DNA from: Plectrocnemia conspersa
Taxonomy: Eukaryota > Arthropoda > Insecta > Trichoptera > Polycentropodidae
Direction of reading: 5' to 3'
DNA: 64,000 nucleotides
Assembly (NCBI GenBank): GCA_009617715.1
Contig: VTFK01000146.1
Coordinates: 434,001 to 498,000 of the forward strand
The position numbers and the translations under genes are program-made. Positions 24,791-37,050 of this stretch are shown here, in pieces. The notes beneath the pieces are model-generated. The model did not search any database, was not told the origin of the DNA, and was given only the letters and a program-made list of their open reading frames with translations. Position 1 is the stretch's first letter; each line of letters opens with the position of its first letter.

Positions 24791-26793
24791 CTACTGTAAT
24801 GTTGAAAAAGTCGTTAATTTTTGACATTAAGAATATGACAAAATGACTTGGTGGGTTAATACGTTTTGTAATTAAGTATTAAATTGATACTTTATAAATT
24901 ATATCGTAGGATAAATTTTTTTATCACAATATAAAATAATTTGATTTTTATGAAAAAATACACAATCGTTAGTTTTTGTCGCAATGTAGATATGATAAAT
25001 TGTATTTTCAGAAAATCACAAAACACTATTTTTACAAAAATATTTTTAATAACATTTTTGTGTAAAATAAATTTGATTCGAAAGCTATTTTTCTATTGGT
25101 AATTTGCAGTTAATTTAATCGTTCAAGAGGGATCTGAACCATATTAATTTATAGATTCACTGTTTATTGATGTTATTTTGGTTTTAATAGGATCCCAGTG
25201 AAGACTCAACAATGCCAAAATAAAGTATTATTCTCGCATTTACATCACCACAAATACGATACTATTCTACCTTAATATAAATTATACTTCAGATGGCATG
25301 CAAACAATGAATATAAAACTAAAAAGTGTCGGTCAAAAATTATACCGTACGATTTTCATTTCCATAATCCCCTGGCCAACCCTTAATAGGTCGTTAAAGT
25401 TTGATTGCCCCAGAAGACGCCGTGTCTTCCTACCCCATCAGATGTAGTAAGTATGTCTCTAGGTGGTGGCTTTTGCTCGACATTTCCGCAATTTTTAATG
25501 GCTTTTCCATCTATTAACATTTGCGCAGAGACGCTCAAATTGGATCATAAAGAAATCCTTTCGCGTCCGACACCAACTCTTTGTTTAATAATTTTATTAT
25601 GTTAATATACATTTATACGGTCGTATTTCAAACTTTTATGCATTTCGAGAAGCCAACAATAAAGCGAGAGAAAAACGTTGGCATTTTCGGTTATGAATTA
25701 AAATTGCATGTACATTGTTGTTTGTGGAATTGAGGGCGAGAGGTGAGACTCAATCGTTTTATAGCTCGTATAACACTTCGTAAGTCGAAAAGGTGATCGG
25801 GTTATTGTCAAATATAAGTTCGGTGATATGTTTTATGATCCTGGATACTTTTACGTGCCCTTTTGTTTTAATATTTTGTGTTAATAATATTAGGAGTCGA
25901 GCGTTTTATTATTTTTACATTATTAATGGATATATTTTATAGTTAGTCTTATATTTTTAAATAAAATTACATTTAATATAACTCAAAAAAAGAAGAAAAT
26001 ATTGTCGTATAATTATATATATGACCATATTTTAATTTCGAATTAAACTGTTGTAGAATAGGGTAATTGATTAGTTAAACACATTCTGCTGATTTTCTTA
26101 GTCATCTAAGGATCGTCTAAGTCGGTTCGGCCAAGCTCTGTTTGGTGCGAGTACACCTGAACCATCGTTATTCTATGTCAGAAGTGATGGTAATTCAGTG
26201 AAAGTTCCGGTACCAAAGTACCAAATAAAATGGTTCAATTTGTTAGTGTTCTGGTCCTTTGCCCAATGCCGATGATTCAGAGACGAACTAGATTTTGTAA
26301 AATACAGAAATTATTAAAGCATTTGATCTACTATATAACAGCGCATACACTTTGCGAAATCACTAGTCCTTTAAGGAGATATTTGACTCTGACCTTATTA
26401 AAATACTCACATTATTTTATGTCTTATATATAAATAAAAAAACATTTGTCTTCAATTCGTCATTCTGACCCTACAACTTTTTTTTAAAAAAATAAATATT
26501 TTTAAAATTTAATGGTTCAAATTGGTCATTACTATTTAAGATTTTCAATGATAGACAAAATAGTTCAATCTATAAAAAACTACTTAACATTTTCAATTCA
26601 TTTAAAAATAGGTTTACAACTTGACTAAATATTTCAGAAGAAAACATTTTTATATTATTTATTAGATTTACAACGTTAGATTTTATCGTTATATTGAATT
26701 TTAGATATTTAATGATTAATCTAAATATTGTATATCATTTATGAATAGGTTTAAAACTTGGCTAGATAATAATAAATTAAAAATTGTACTATA
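24791..26793. other. AT-rich DNA with two balanced blocks
   Basis: Balanced stretches lie at about 25,200-25,860 and 26,095-26,430. The second includes a GGTACCAAAGTACCAAA stretch near 26,209 that recalls the 16 kb cluster. Short frames at 25,405 and 26,230 have no signature. Confidence 0.4.
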
Positions 26794-27250
26794 AAATTTC
26801 AATACAGCGAAGCTCACGAAACCAATGAATAAATTTTGGTGTACTGAAAATTCGTTATATTGAATGTAAGGAAGATGATATATTTTTATTTTATTTTTAA
26901 TTACTATATTACTACAGCATCAAAATAACCTCTTATAAGGTTGACAGATCGTTTTTTTTTTGTCCTTGTTTAAGGAAAATGTATGAAACACAATAAAATT
27001 TGTGAAAAAATGTTGTATAAAAAAAGTTTGAGGGTCAACGAAACACCTGTAATGTCGCTTTTGAACACATCTGGCACACCCCAAGTCAATGATGAACTGA
27101 ATTCTTAGAAATATTTTGTCAAGTTATAACGTCATTCTTAAATTCGGAGCAAAATATTTTGTTATGCTGAGATTAGTCTTCATTACAATGAAAACATTTT
27201 GCATGAAAGTTTTTCGGGGACAAATTAAAGATTCGTTATACTGGAATTTC
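26794..27250. mobile_element. Candidate TIR element, non-autonomous
   Basis: AAATTTCAATACAGCGAA at 26,794-26,811 is matched, inverted, by TTCGTTATACTGGAATTTC at 27,232-27,250 (14 of 18 positions). A third arm of the same type, TTCGTTATATTGAA, lies at 26,851-26,864. The ATA(C/T)A(G/A)CGAA termini resemble those at 51,693 and are of the kind seen in pogo/Tigger-like MITEs. There is no transposase frame. The family call is tentative. Confidence 0.4.
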
Positions 27251-27545
27251 ATTATTTCGCCTCGCTACCGCTCGCGCCGACCTTCACTATAGAACCAAAC
27301 AACCTAACCTTTTTTTAATGATATTGTATTGATTTCTTCTCATTTCGGTATATTTTGTAATTGTCCAGAATCATCCAATCTATGACTAACCGATCCCGCG
27401 ATCGCAGCGACGTATGAAGCGACGCCTGTGAGTATTTGTGGAACTGATTTTGACGCCGGCGTAAAACATCATCGTGACGTCACTATGGCGTTCTAACGCG
27501 AGTGTTTTGGGAATTCGCGGCCCGTTTTAACGATGCATATAACAC
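27251..27545. promoter_or_regulatory. CG-rich island containing a perfect CRE
   Basis: This is one of the most CG-rich blocks in the window, centred on 27,390-27,530. It contains TGACGTCA at 27,475-27,482, the palindromic cAMP-response/ATF site, plus GCGATCGC near 27,403. No frame starts here. It lies about 1.1 kb upstream of the decayed gene at 28,650, whose promoter it could once have served. Confidence 0.35.
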
Positions 27546-28427
27546 AATTTTATCATAAATTAAAATTTTAGTAATAAGAGCGTTTTTTAGTTACACCATA
27601 AGTTACTTTATAATTAAAAAAAGTTGTTTATATGTTTTATGTGTAAATATAAAAGCCAATTAGAAAGATATAATAAACTGAAAATATCAAGCACCTAATA
27701 TGTTACTTTAGACCAAAAATGCGTTTTAAAAATATTAATAATTTTGAGACCTTTGTCTATCTTTAATAAAAAATACTTTGACTTATTTTGATTGATATAT
27801 TTTTTAAGGTAAATGTTTTTTCTGCGCAGTATTATATATTTTAATAATTAATAAATGCAAAAAGTTTTCACATTATTTAAAATTAATAATAAAATAAACA
27901 TATTTAAAATCCATAATAAATAAAGAATATTTAAAATCCATAATAAAATAAAAAATATTTTTAAAGTTGAAAAAAATATTTTGAATAAATCTTGAAATTT
28001 TATTCTGAAACTTTATAATTTAAAAAATATTAAAATTAGTGATATACAATTTTGTGTAGTTTCCTTTCAAAGGTGTCAGTAAGAAGGATTTTTGCAACAC
28101 TATGTGTTTAGTAGTTGGTTGTTATCGAATAGTACTTATTTTTAAACTTTGCCCCTTTTTGTTGAAAATATTTTTTCAAAGGAAATTTTAAAAATTCTCT
28201 AAAAACTATTACTTTAAATTGGCAACGTTCGCCAAAATTTAAGTACAATTTTTTTCTTTTAAGAGAAGCTAATAAAAAATTTACATTATTTATATTATAT
28301 TTTAAATACCGTATAAACTAAACATATTTAAAAAAAATATTTTTTTTATAATTTGATGATTTTTATACATATATTGATAAGTGTTTTACAATTTAAATCG
28401 ATAAAATCAATTTCGTAGTTCGTTCTC
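27546..28427. other. AT-rich spacer with a short duplication
   Basis: TATTTAAAATCCATAATAAA occurs at 27,901 and, after 28 bases, again in nearly identical form. Otherwise A/T-rich without features. Confidence 0.5.
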
Positions 28428-28520
28428 AAGCGCGCCGGGGAAATACCATAAACGGTATTCCCCGGAATTTCTTATATGTGACAGTTCTTCTGTCATCGGT
28501 CAAGCGCGCGCCGGGATACA
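28428..28520. other. GC-rich hairpin between direct repeats
   Basis: CCGGGGAAATACC at 28,435-28,447 pairs with GGTATTCCCCGG at 28,454-28,465, a 12-base-pair stem with one bulged A and a six-base loop. TCAAGCGCGCCGGG before it (28,426) and TCAAGCGCGCGCCGGG after it (28,499) form a direct repeat. A second small stem, TGACAG/CTGTCA, lies between them at about 28,479-28,495. GC-rich folds in such A/T-rich DNA may mark an element terminus or a 5' leader. Confidence 0.5.
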
Positions 28521-28649
28521 GCTTAGTGCGATTAAATAAACAGTGAAATATGTTATAATCACAGCATTTTTCCTAAAAAGTTACAATTGTAGATGATTCA
28601 AAGTGATTTACCATTGGAATTATAGACTTTATAATCGAAATTATCAATT

Positions 28650-29544
28650 ATGAGTGTGCCAGTAAGTGTTTGGTTATATGAATACTATATCACGGTTATT
28701 CTAACAAAATTACTATTGACTTTCTAGGATCTAATATTAAAAGACAAACAGCAGTGATTTGGCAATTGAAGATATACATGCCAAAGTTAATTAAACATAT
28801 TACAATGGTAGTAATAATGAAAAATCTCATATTAGTGTAAACAAAAAGTTACTTTTTACCCAATATATAGTATCGTTTACAGTCAATTTTCAGAATCAAT
28901 GAGAGATCTAATAACATTTACGTATGGCAAACAATTAATGTATGACATATTGCGACTATTTTGAAGAAGATGAAGATATGTCAATCTACGTGTTTAATCC
29001 TCAACAGTAATTTCCGTTAATTTTGTTCTTCGTTTGTCGTTCAAATTTAATTTATGGATTATAATAGTAGTAATAATGTGTTCAATGTTTACTCTTATAA
29101 TTTTTTAATTACTTTTCAGAAGCAATGATGGAACAATTTGATGACCTAAATGGCTACAACGTAGAATTGGTATATATAAACAAAGAGTTAATCTTCTCAT
29201 GTTGAAGTCACTGTCAGCAAGTATTATCTTTTCATAAAGAACATACTACATAAGTTTGATGTAACTGAATATCTTAAATTTGGCTATTCAGAAAGAGGAA
29301 TGATGGCACAGAACAAAAATTGTACATATTTTGCCACATCGGAATTAAAAATAACCCACTCTTAGATATTTTGGCTATCGATTATTCCAGGTATGCAATC
29401 ACATATTTATAATCATTGTAAAATGTCGTTTATTAGATAACATCCAAGAAACTACACATTTATAAGCTGTCCGACAGCGCCGATTTGATCGACATTAACT
29501 TTCAATCCTCACATACTAAGGATATATTACACGTTCATGTTTAA
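28650..29544 (+). pseudogene. Decayed intron-containing gene, unidentified
   Basis: A plausible start at 28,650 reads MSVP and is followed at 28,662 by a consensus donor GTAAGT. An acceptor TTTCTAG ends at 28,727, and coding-like pieces follow: DLILKDKQQ, then (frame +1) DLAIEDIHAKVN. A second acceptor at 28,893 opens SMRDLITFTYGKQLMYDILR and a DYFEEDEDMSIYVFNPQ piece. A third at 29,119 opens MMEQFDDLNGYNVELVYINK, then a shifted frame with EVTVSKYYLF and EYLKFGYSER. A donor at 29,391 and acceptor at 29,436 lead to a last exon, ITSKKLHIYKLSDSADLIDI to a stop at 29,542. Introns would be 46 to about 115 bases, insect-sized. At least three frameshifts indicate decay. I do not recognise the protein. 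Confidence 0.4.
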
Positions 29545-30345
29545 AACATAACTGGTTAATTTAAAATTCTTAAAATCTAACGTATATATGTATTAAATCG
29601 GAAAGCAATGATAATGTTTATGTAATATAAAAGTAAAACTCACTTTTCGGCCTCGGAGCCCGGCGACGGGATTTCAAAATTTGAAGATTTCATTACAAAG
29701 ATTGTTTTATGATTGTTTATCTAATTTAATCAATGTATTCTTCTTATCCTCAACACATTATGTATATATTTAATTTTCATAGTTATAACACACCTAGTTA
29801 ATTTGCAATCCGATTATTTATAAAAGCAAAAACTCACTTTTAGGCCTCGGAGCCCGTCGCCGGGAATTCAAAATTTGAAAATTTCATTACGAAGATTATT
29901 TTATGATTGTTTATCTAGTTTAATCAATGTATTCTTCTAATCCTCAACACATTATGTATATATTTCATTTTTATTCAGTCAAATGACGAATTAATGAAAA
30001 TTATTGTCGCGTAACAAAATTTTATTATTAAATAATAATTATTTAAAAGTGTTGTCACGGTACTGTCTATTTGAATTTGAATGCTTATTTTTCATTGGTC
30101 GACGCTATTTGAATATTTGAATGCTTATTTTTGATTGGTCGAAACAACAGAACGCATTACCGGCGGCTCGAAAATCAATCGGAACAAATTCAATTTTAAT
30201 TTTTATTATTATTTATTATTATAATTAAATATATTTCCTTTGTTTACGTGTATTGTTACACACTGTTAATACAAAGCGATACGATTTACAGAGTATAGAA
30301 TTGAACGGAGAATGTTTCATTGAAAGTTATGCGCGTCCGGAAGCG
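29478..30345 (-). repeat. Composite repeat unit X, copy 1 (head, two monomers, tail)
   Basis: On the minus strand this reads head (30,345-29,985), monomer 1, monomer 2 and tail (29,634-29,478). The two monomers are a 194-base tandem repeat: AAAACTCACTTTT starts at 29,635 and 29,829 on the plus strand, each followed by a CGGAGCCCG(G/T)CG(A/C)CGGG block and ATTATGTATATATTT. The whole order aligns with 60,075-62,115. The head includes a 40-base direct repeat of GAATGCTTATTTTT(C/G)ATTGGTCGA (30,079 and 30,119). Read on the minus strand, each monomer ends AAAA|GTGAGT, a splice-donor-like word. The tail overlaps, antisense, the last exon of the decayed gene. Known family not recognised. Confidence 0.65.
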
Positions 30346-30385
30346 ACGACGGCTTAGAACAATTATATATAAGATTATATATAAG

Positions 30386-30810
30386 ATTATCTTACATATA
30401 TTTATAATTATTATTCATGCATTAAGTTACAGTACATTCTTTTTTAACCATTTTTCTATTATTCTTAATTCGTTATTTAAATTACCAACAACTTCTTTAA
30501 CATTATCACCTATGCGATAAATAAAAGTGTCGTTGTTTTTTTTTTACATATTTCTATATAATTAAATTTATCATTAATATATATTATAAACAATAATGGT
30601 CCTAATTTGCATCTCTTTCTTTTTGGTATAAGCATAACTTTTTGCTTTTCCTTTATTAAATAATTATCAAACCATCTTAAAACTATTTCATTTATATAAA
30701 CTTATAATCTCTAATTTATTTACCATTATACTTTTGTCTATTGTTTCGAAATCCAATAAAACTGTATCTTTGATCAACAACCAATCATTTATAAATATTT
30801 TTAGTTTAAG
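30386..30810 (-). pseudogene. Non-LTR retrotransposon RT fragment (jockey/CR1-type), copy 1
   Basis: Reading the minus strand from about 30,800: VLLDFETIDKSIMVNKLE, expected DF(S/K)KAF(D/E)TID with four residues lost; then WFDNYL, KVMLIP, KLGPLLFIIYIND, where the canonical GVPQGS before LGP is replaced; then NNDTFIYRIGDN in place of the catalytic (Y/F)ADD-T block, with the Asp codon at 30,529-30,531; then NLNNELRIIEKWLKKNVL. These are RT palm and thumb landmarks in family order. The catalytic Ala-Asp is now Asn-Asn, and frames shift in A runs, so it is inactive. It belongs to the same family as the copy at 47,419, sharing GDN(V/I)KE(V/I)V.NLNNEL and a downstream TAA. It abuts the head of unit X. 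Confidence 0.75.
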
Positions 30811-32100
30811 CTAATAAAACATTAAAGCTAAAACAAATTTTATTCACATTACAAGCTGCAGATTTGGATATTTTTGATATATTTGTTGGTTAGCTTCACA
30901 ATTGTAAACTTAAACAAAAATGACAATTAGCTGTGTGGCTTTATTTATTTTATTGAAACAAGTAATGGATGAATCTCTTAAAAATATCTAGTTTTATTCT
31001 AATTATTTTTACAAAATGATAAATAATCAGTTATTTGCAGTGTTTTGATGGCAATGTAACTAAAAAAAAAAATTTCACGCTTTTTATGATTCTTAGCTAT
31101 TTTATTGTAAATCTTCAATGTGACAGCCCAATGCGTTACAACGGCAATAACACAATCTTTACAAAGACATAGCTTGATTTTAATATAATTAAAAATCGTG
31201 AGCTTAGGAAAATCTAAGAAAACCTAATCTATGATTATCGATCGAAATTTTATATTTTATAATAATCACTAGTTTTGATTTTGTAAGCGCGATAGAAAAT
31301 AAATACTGGGTTCCATATGTGATTTAAACTTTGATCTTTCAGGCATTAGTCACCGATTTACACAACTAGTGTATCGTGCCTTAGCCGGCCTAAGCTTAAT
31401 AAATGTCTTTATTTAAGGCCAAAACTAAATTGCCTCACCATCAATTATTAACTGATTACATATAAAATTAAGCTAATATTTAAATACTATTTTTGCGATT
31501 ATTACACATTTTAAGATTTATAGTAATTCAAATTAAATACATTTTTGTCGTATTAAAATTGTTCAATAAATTTACGAATTTAAGACATAAAATATAGTGA
31601 TGAACAGTGGCGAAAACAACTGAATGGTAACCACAGAATAGAGAGTATAATGATAGTTAACCAAAGTTTGCATTTTAGAGCGATGCGATGTAGAGAGTAA
31701 AAAATATGATATTTATACTACTACCATTGAGATGCTCTATTATGAAATAATGTAAGGATTTTTTAATATTTGTTATGCTAGCATTAAATATATACTATTT
31801 AATTTTATTGAATATAAAATCTTTATATGATTAAAAAAAAAATTCTCTGTATTTAGGATCCAATGAAATTGTCATTGTGTCGAAAATATTTTACTAGTAA
31901 TTTACATTTATTTTCAAATATCATTCGCTGAATTCTACGGAATCATTTTGTGTGGTTTCTTATCGTGTATACGCGGTTAATCCAATTTATATTAGCGCAC
32001 ATGTATTTCATTTAATTAAACAAAATATATTTCATTTAATTAAACAAAATATCGGTTTAGATAGAGATTATTATGTATGAAGATATTTTTTTTAAATATC
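30811..32100. other. AT-rich spacer with a 24-base tandem duplication
   Basis: TTTCATTTAATTAAACAAAA is tandemly duplicated at about 32,007-32,051. Positions 31,300-31,440 are slightly more complex. No gene or RNA seen. Confidence 0.5.
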
Positions 32101-33740
32101 TTTGAAAACCTGCTCTTCGCAGATTAAAATCAGTTTATTTACGACCTTAGGCCCAGGGAATAAAAGGCGGCGAATGGCCGCGGTAGGAGTCGTTTGAATA
32201 CTTAAGTTGGTCACATCTCGGGATGGATGAAGATCATCCCGGGGATGCTCCTCTGGTGGGTTTACGAGCTCATAAAACATTTGATTGCCGCGATTCGGCT
32301 TTGTGTTTTTGACCCATTCGACGGGGAGTTATCTCTCTATTAGGACCAGATACGGACACAGGTAAACCGAGGGGATCCCGCGAGTGGGTGACGACCATCT
32401 TATGAATATAAAAGGGATGTTTACATATTGAGAATGTCATGTCGTATATGTAGATTACGATACGAGGCGAGACGATAAATAAATTGTTTTATGAAAGGTA
32501 CAGAATGGATGCGGTTCTATTTTTATGGAAAATAGATAGCCGTAAAAAATGTATAATACAGGTTAAAATTACTGTCAAAGAATATGATAATTGAATTACT
32601 ATATTCACGAGGACAGGTCCATTGAATTTTTTTGTAGTAAATTTGTTTTGAAGGAGCAACTCTTAATTAGTATTATATCATGTCTTCAAATATGATGGTT
32701 CAAAATAGATAAAATATAACTTTTAAATATGTACGGAAGTTGAGGTCCATATGAGTGAATGCAAGATTTAGTTAAAAAATAAAAATAGGAAAAATGTTTA
32801 TAATAGTAGCGAAAGCATCAAGTCTTAAGACATGAACATTCACGGCGTACCTGGCTGTCAACAGACGTCGAATTCCATTTCCTCGACCATCGCGTTATAT
32901 CGCCGCCCAGGGAACAAGTTTTCCTGTAGTTTTTTTGCTTTTACATCCGACTCTTAGCAGACAGGCGTGTCTCAGGTTTTTATGGCTATGCCTGGCGTTT
33001 GCTTTTATTGCGGATAATGTCCGCTCTAGCGCCTCGCGAGCAACACTCGTTCCTCGTTCCATATTTGCATTTGATATGCACCTCAAAGGACAAAGGGACA
33101 TCAAACCAGATATGGCGTCTTCTTCGTTTCATTACGTCGTTGCATGTAACGCCTCGCCTGGACACTGAAGAGACGCAAACAAAAGGTTTATGACCACTGA
33201 AACCGACCAAGTGACCGGGCGCATCGAAAAAGTTGTTCAATTTTATTTGCATGGATATAAACTTTGAGTTGAGGAGCATAAAACTCAACTGAATAAAAAG
33301 TGAGTCATAGAAGACATAGAAAAAATATTGAAACTCAAGTGCCGCCACGCATTTTACACTTGAAATCCATCCCGGTTAAAATGTGATTGTATTCTAACGA
33401 ACATGAGTGATGTCAAAAAAATATAGGTATATTATAATCTTTGTTGAATAGTTTGTGAAAAAGGAGGCACTAAAGACCTGCATGACACTTGTACGCGTTA
33501 AAATGTGTATAGGATCGATTTTGGTGATGCGCTGAACTGTGAAATATTGGATTTAATACAGGAATAGGGTCCGGGACTATTGTTGGGGTCCGATGGAAAT
33601 TTAAATCGAATCAAAAGCATAATGACACGTCCAACCAGTGGTATACCTATATCCGTCATCTTAAGCTGACGCTAATACCCGGTGAGGACATGAGAGTACC
33701 TAGAGTCGTCGGTCGCTTTGCTGGGGCTTGTTTGTGTTAA
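32101..33740. other. Large non-coding island region
   Basis: Balanced composition at 32,100-32,520 and 32,840-33,740. Several overlapping short frames on both strands lie at 32,895-33,348 and contradict one another, as expected for non-coding DNA. The stretch has no protein or RNA signature. It is among the strongest candidates here for conserved regulatory sequence, on texture alone. Confidence 0.35.
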
Positions 33741-33955
33741 ATTAAAATTTATATTGTACTTCTTATGTGAGGTATAAAAAAATGCTATCTTTCATGTTTG
33801 ATTGGGGATGAAATATGATAAAAACGTATCATTGTGAGTGAAATACGTATTATTAAAAATAAAAATCTCATATTTTTTTATGTTTTTTTTTACAACAAAT
33901 TTTTAACACAATTAAAGTTTCATTATTTAAAATATATAGTATTTTGTTAAACGTT

Positions 33956-34145
33956 AAGTTTCGTCTAGTTTCGTCGTAAGTCCGTCGCTTAAGCCGCAGT
34001 GCCGAAATAACGTCCGTCTTCTACGGCGAGCGCCAGTCTATTCCACCCTGCCACCCTCTGACCATGACGCTCGCCCCCTCCCTTAGCCATTCCTTTGGGT
34101 TGCGCGCGTCATACTTTTCGCCTTGCTGCTCCGTGGTGTAACAAT
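33956..34145 (-). repeat. GC-rich dispersed segment, hAT-like
   Basis: An abrupt GC-rich block in A/T-rich DNA. Its reverse complement carries CCGTAGAAGACGGACG, a GGCACTGCGG word and AAGCGACGGACT, in the same order as CGGTAGAAGACAGCCC through GCGACGCGACG at about 51,258-51,310, so the two are probably copies of one transposon. The 51 kb copy sits inside a piece with hAT-like termini. A 25-codon frame (ATG at 34,062) is not considered real. Confidence 0.4.
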
Positions 34146-35015
34146 TTTATGAAACAGTATAACAGTATTATTTTAATAATATGTGACTTAAAAGAGTCGT
34201 TAAGAAGCTCATCAATATATTTCAGATAGTTTCATCGCTTATTAAAATATTGTAGATCTTAATCAAATGCTTAGTTTGCTTTTATTGTAAGTTTAAGATG
34301 CTCATATGTAAAATAGTTTTATTGATATGTTATCTTATAAAATAGCTTTAAAATCAGTGGAATAAATTTGATCGTCCCATTATTTTTATTTCTAAGAGCA
34401 CTTTTAAATTTTGCAAATACAAGATTAAAATAATATTTAAAAAAAGCAAAGTATTGTATCTTATTTTATTGTTTAGATTTTTTTATCATTTTTAAATATT
34501 AAAGTACATAAAATACAAATTTTAAAAGCTTTTTCGATAAAATATGTAATGTCATTTTGTACATCTTTGGTTATATTATACTTAAAATATTTTTTTCTAC
34601 TCTAAAAATTACAACAAATTTGATTACATAGATTGTTTTTAATTCTTAGATTATATATTAAATATGAATAATTTATTTTCATATTATTTGTGCTGCATTG
34701 AAAATAATTTTAAGCACAAGTATACTGATATTTCGTTAGTGAAACAACGGTTTTTACATATGTAGTATGTTTTTGTACGGTAAACTTTTGCCTTGCTATT
34801 CAAAAGTAACGTGTCAAAACATTGGAACAAAAAACAATCGCCTGAGAGTATTATCAAAAGCCAGAAATTCACAACAATAGCCATCAATTATCATACCCTT
34901 TTGATCATTATTTAAAAATTCATCTGAAAAAACATTAATAGTCACATCGTTTGAAATATCCTTTGTAGTTATCAGACGTACGTCCAAGATACTTGAAACC
35001 AGCTTTCTCTATATT
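34146..35015. other. AT-rich spacer
   Basis: A/T-rich; short frames only. No feature supported. Confidence 0.5.
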
Positions 35016-35019
35016 CGTA

Positions 35020-35235
35020 TAGGAAGTTTTATCAAAAATATGAAACCACGCCCCGTCAATTTACCATAAAACTTGTTTTTTTTTTAATTTTTTTAAAATG
35101 CAAATTTAGCTTCTGAACACTTTTTGCATACGACATTTTTCAGTAGGATTTGATTTCGCAAAGTTATGACACTTTTAATTTTTACATTGGTCGCCATTTT
35201 GTAAAAAAAAATTATATATTTTTTTCATACAGTCA
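35020..35235 (+). repeat. Dispersed repeat family M, copy 1
   Basis: This segment aligns with 46,465-46,645 in the same orientation. Shared words in order are a CCGT.AA.TTT start, a long T run, GTAGGATTT, CACTTTTAATTTTT (AGTGTTTAAGTTTTT in the other copy) and CGCCATTTTGTAAAAAAA (GGCCATTTTGCAAAAAAA). The family is unidentified and no terminal repeats are visible. Confidence 0.45.
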
Positions 35236-37050
35236 ACGGACAGTTATCACTTTTCAGCAATTAAATCATTGACGACTACAACGTAGACTCTCAATGCCGC
35301 CAATTTGACTTCATCGTCTGATAATGACATCTAATTTTTTTTGTACATAGTTTTTGTAAATTATGTATTTTGTACAATTCTGTCGTCAAACTAGATGCAA
35401 ACTCTACTTAAAATGCTTTTATATAATATTTTGAGAACGGAGGTTGCAATTTTGTCTAAAATTAGTGGATTTACTAATCGCCTAATATAATTTTCTAATA
35501 GACTTTTAAGTTTCAGTGGTCTTAGTTTACATTCCCTCTTATTAGAAATCAAAGTAAAATAATCAAATATGCAATTTTATTATTTTTTAAATAATTAAAA
35601 ATTAATATGATTTTTTTATACTTATTTAATTTACCTACTCATTTTTTTAGAATTTTCAGATATATTTCGTTTATTTTTTATTGTTTTGCTGAACAATATA
35701 AAAAATTTTTCTATTTAGTATGCGTATGTGTGCACTTTTTCTGCTTCATACCTCCAATCTTCGGAACCAAAAGCATATCAATTTACAATCATGACCGATG
35801 TGTCCGTAACCAAACCCCCAATTTGCTCAATTCAATTTGATAGACACAAGGGATTCGATGTTTCCGAGGGGACATTGCTGAATCTAAGCATGTCCAGCAT
35901 ATTTTCCTCATATTCCCCATTTTCAAAAAGAAAACAAGGTCAATTTAGAGTAACAAGATCCTAGCTCAAATTAAATTTGTTCACATGCACTGTTTACAGT
36001 GGATGTATTTTTTTTTAACAAGTAACCTGATACTCAAGGGGCATCTCCTATTATTATTTTGACGTGATCCTAGTCTCCTTTTAGGTATATCACCACAGCA
36101 TCTTGCGTTTATATATTTTTTTATTTCGTCGACATTCATTTCATTTGTATTGAAAGGCATCCTTTTTGTAAATTAAATTTCGATGCTTATCTCCCAGAGG
36201 ATCAGCGCGACTCGAGTGCGTTTTGTAGATAAAGGATTGCTTTATTACAAAAAAAATGTTTTAGGAGAGGTGTCAAAGGTTGTTTAGAAAAACTCTCATC
36301 AAATATGCATTATATATTTCGTATGGTCATTAAACCACATTGATCAGACGTTCATAGAATACAAAACGTGATACACATCCACTTGATACTCTTCGACGAA
36401 TTAACAAATGACCCCTAAAGGCACACAATATATAATAAGAGCACAAAGTGATCACCATGGCATTGACCATCAAAGGAACGCGGATGATGAATCCGAATAT
36501 TCTAGCCACAATATCAAATAACCCCCTATCAATCAAATCCTGACAAACTTTACATGTCTCGTGTATTCTTTAGACGAAAACTTGGTGGATGAGTGGTCAA
36601 ATTTTTTTAATAAAAAAATCATGCGTAGATACATTTTATACGTATTAAAATAAATTGCAGTTAAAATTTATTTGTGTTATATAATATATTATATAATGTA
36701 GATAAATAATTAAATGGCATTATTATTTTATATTTTAATGTATATAAAAAGGGAGTGACGATCCAATTTGAAGTTATCGGCACAATATTTGTGAAGCAAA
36801 CATTTAATAATAGCGCTTAAAGGACGAGTCATATCATCGCGTACGGGTGCGTGCAAATAATAAAAAAAATATATAGTAAATCTAGGGCCTCTCCCTTTCA
36901 TCGTGAAGGAGAAGAAGAAGTAACCTGCCCTAAAATATTGGCCCATTATAAAGTCTCTTTGGATACAAAGGACAGGTGTACCTAGGGCGGTCAGCCCCCG
37001 CTTTGGATTGACGGTTTCGAGTCACAGGGTTGTAGTATGTTTATTTTGTG
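35236..37050. other. Mixed non-coding region
   Basis: Balanced blocks lie at 35,720-36,000, 36,180-36,560 and 36,760-37,030. The last ends in a CAGGTGTACCT word and a GC-rich stretch near 36,975-37,020. Frames of 66-78 codons at 35,607, 35,728, 36,330 and 36,728 have no signatures. The remainder is A/T-rich. Confidence 0.4.

Noticed and set aside
28428..28470. Helitron 3' end, because of the GC-rich hairpin
   Set aside because: The required CTRRT terminus shortly after the hairpin is not present on either strand, and no Rep/helicase coding is visible.
32895..33348. Four overlapping frames on both strands
   Set aside because: They contradict one another and none shows a motif; typical of non-biased non-coding DNA.
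36961..37030. tRNA or SINE head
   Set aside because: A GGTTTCGAGTC word is present, but no cloverleaf pairing fits around it.
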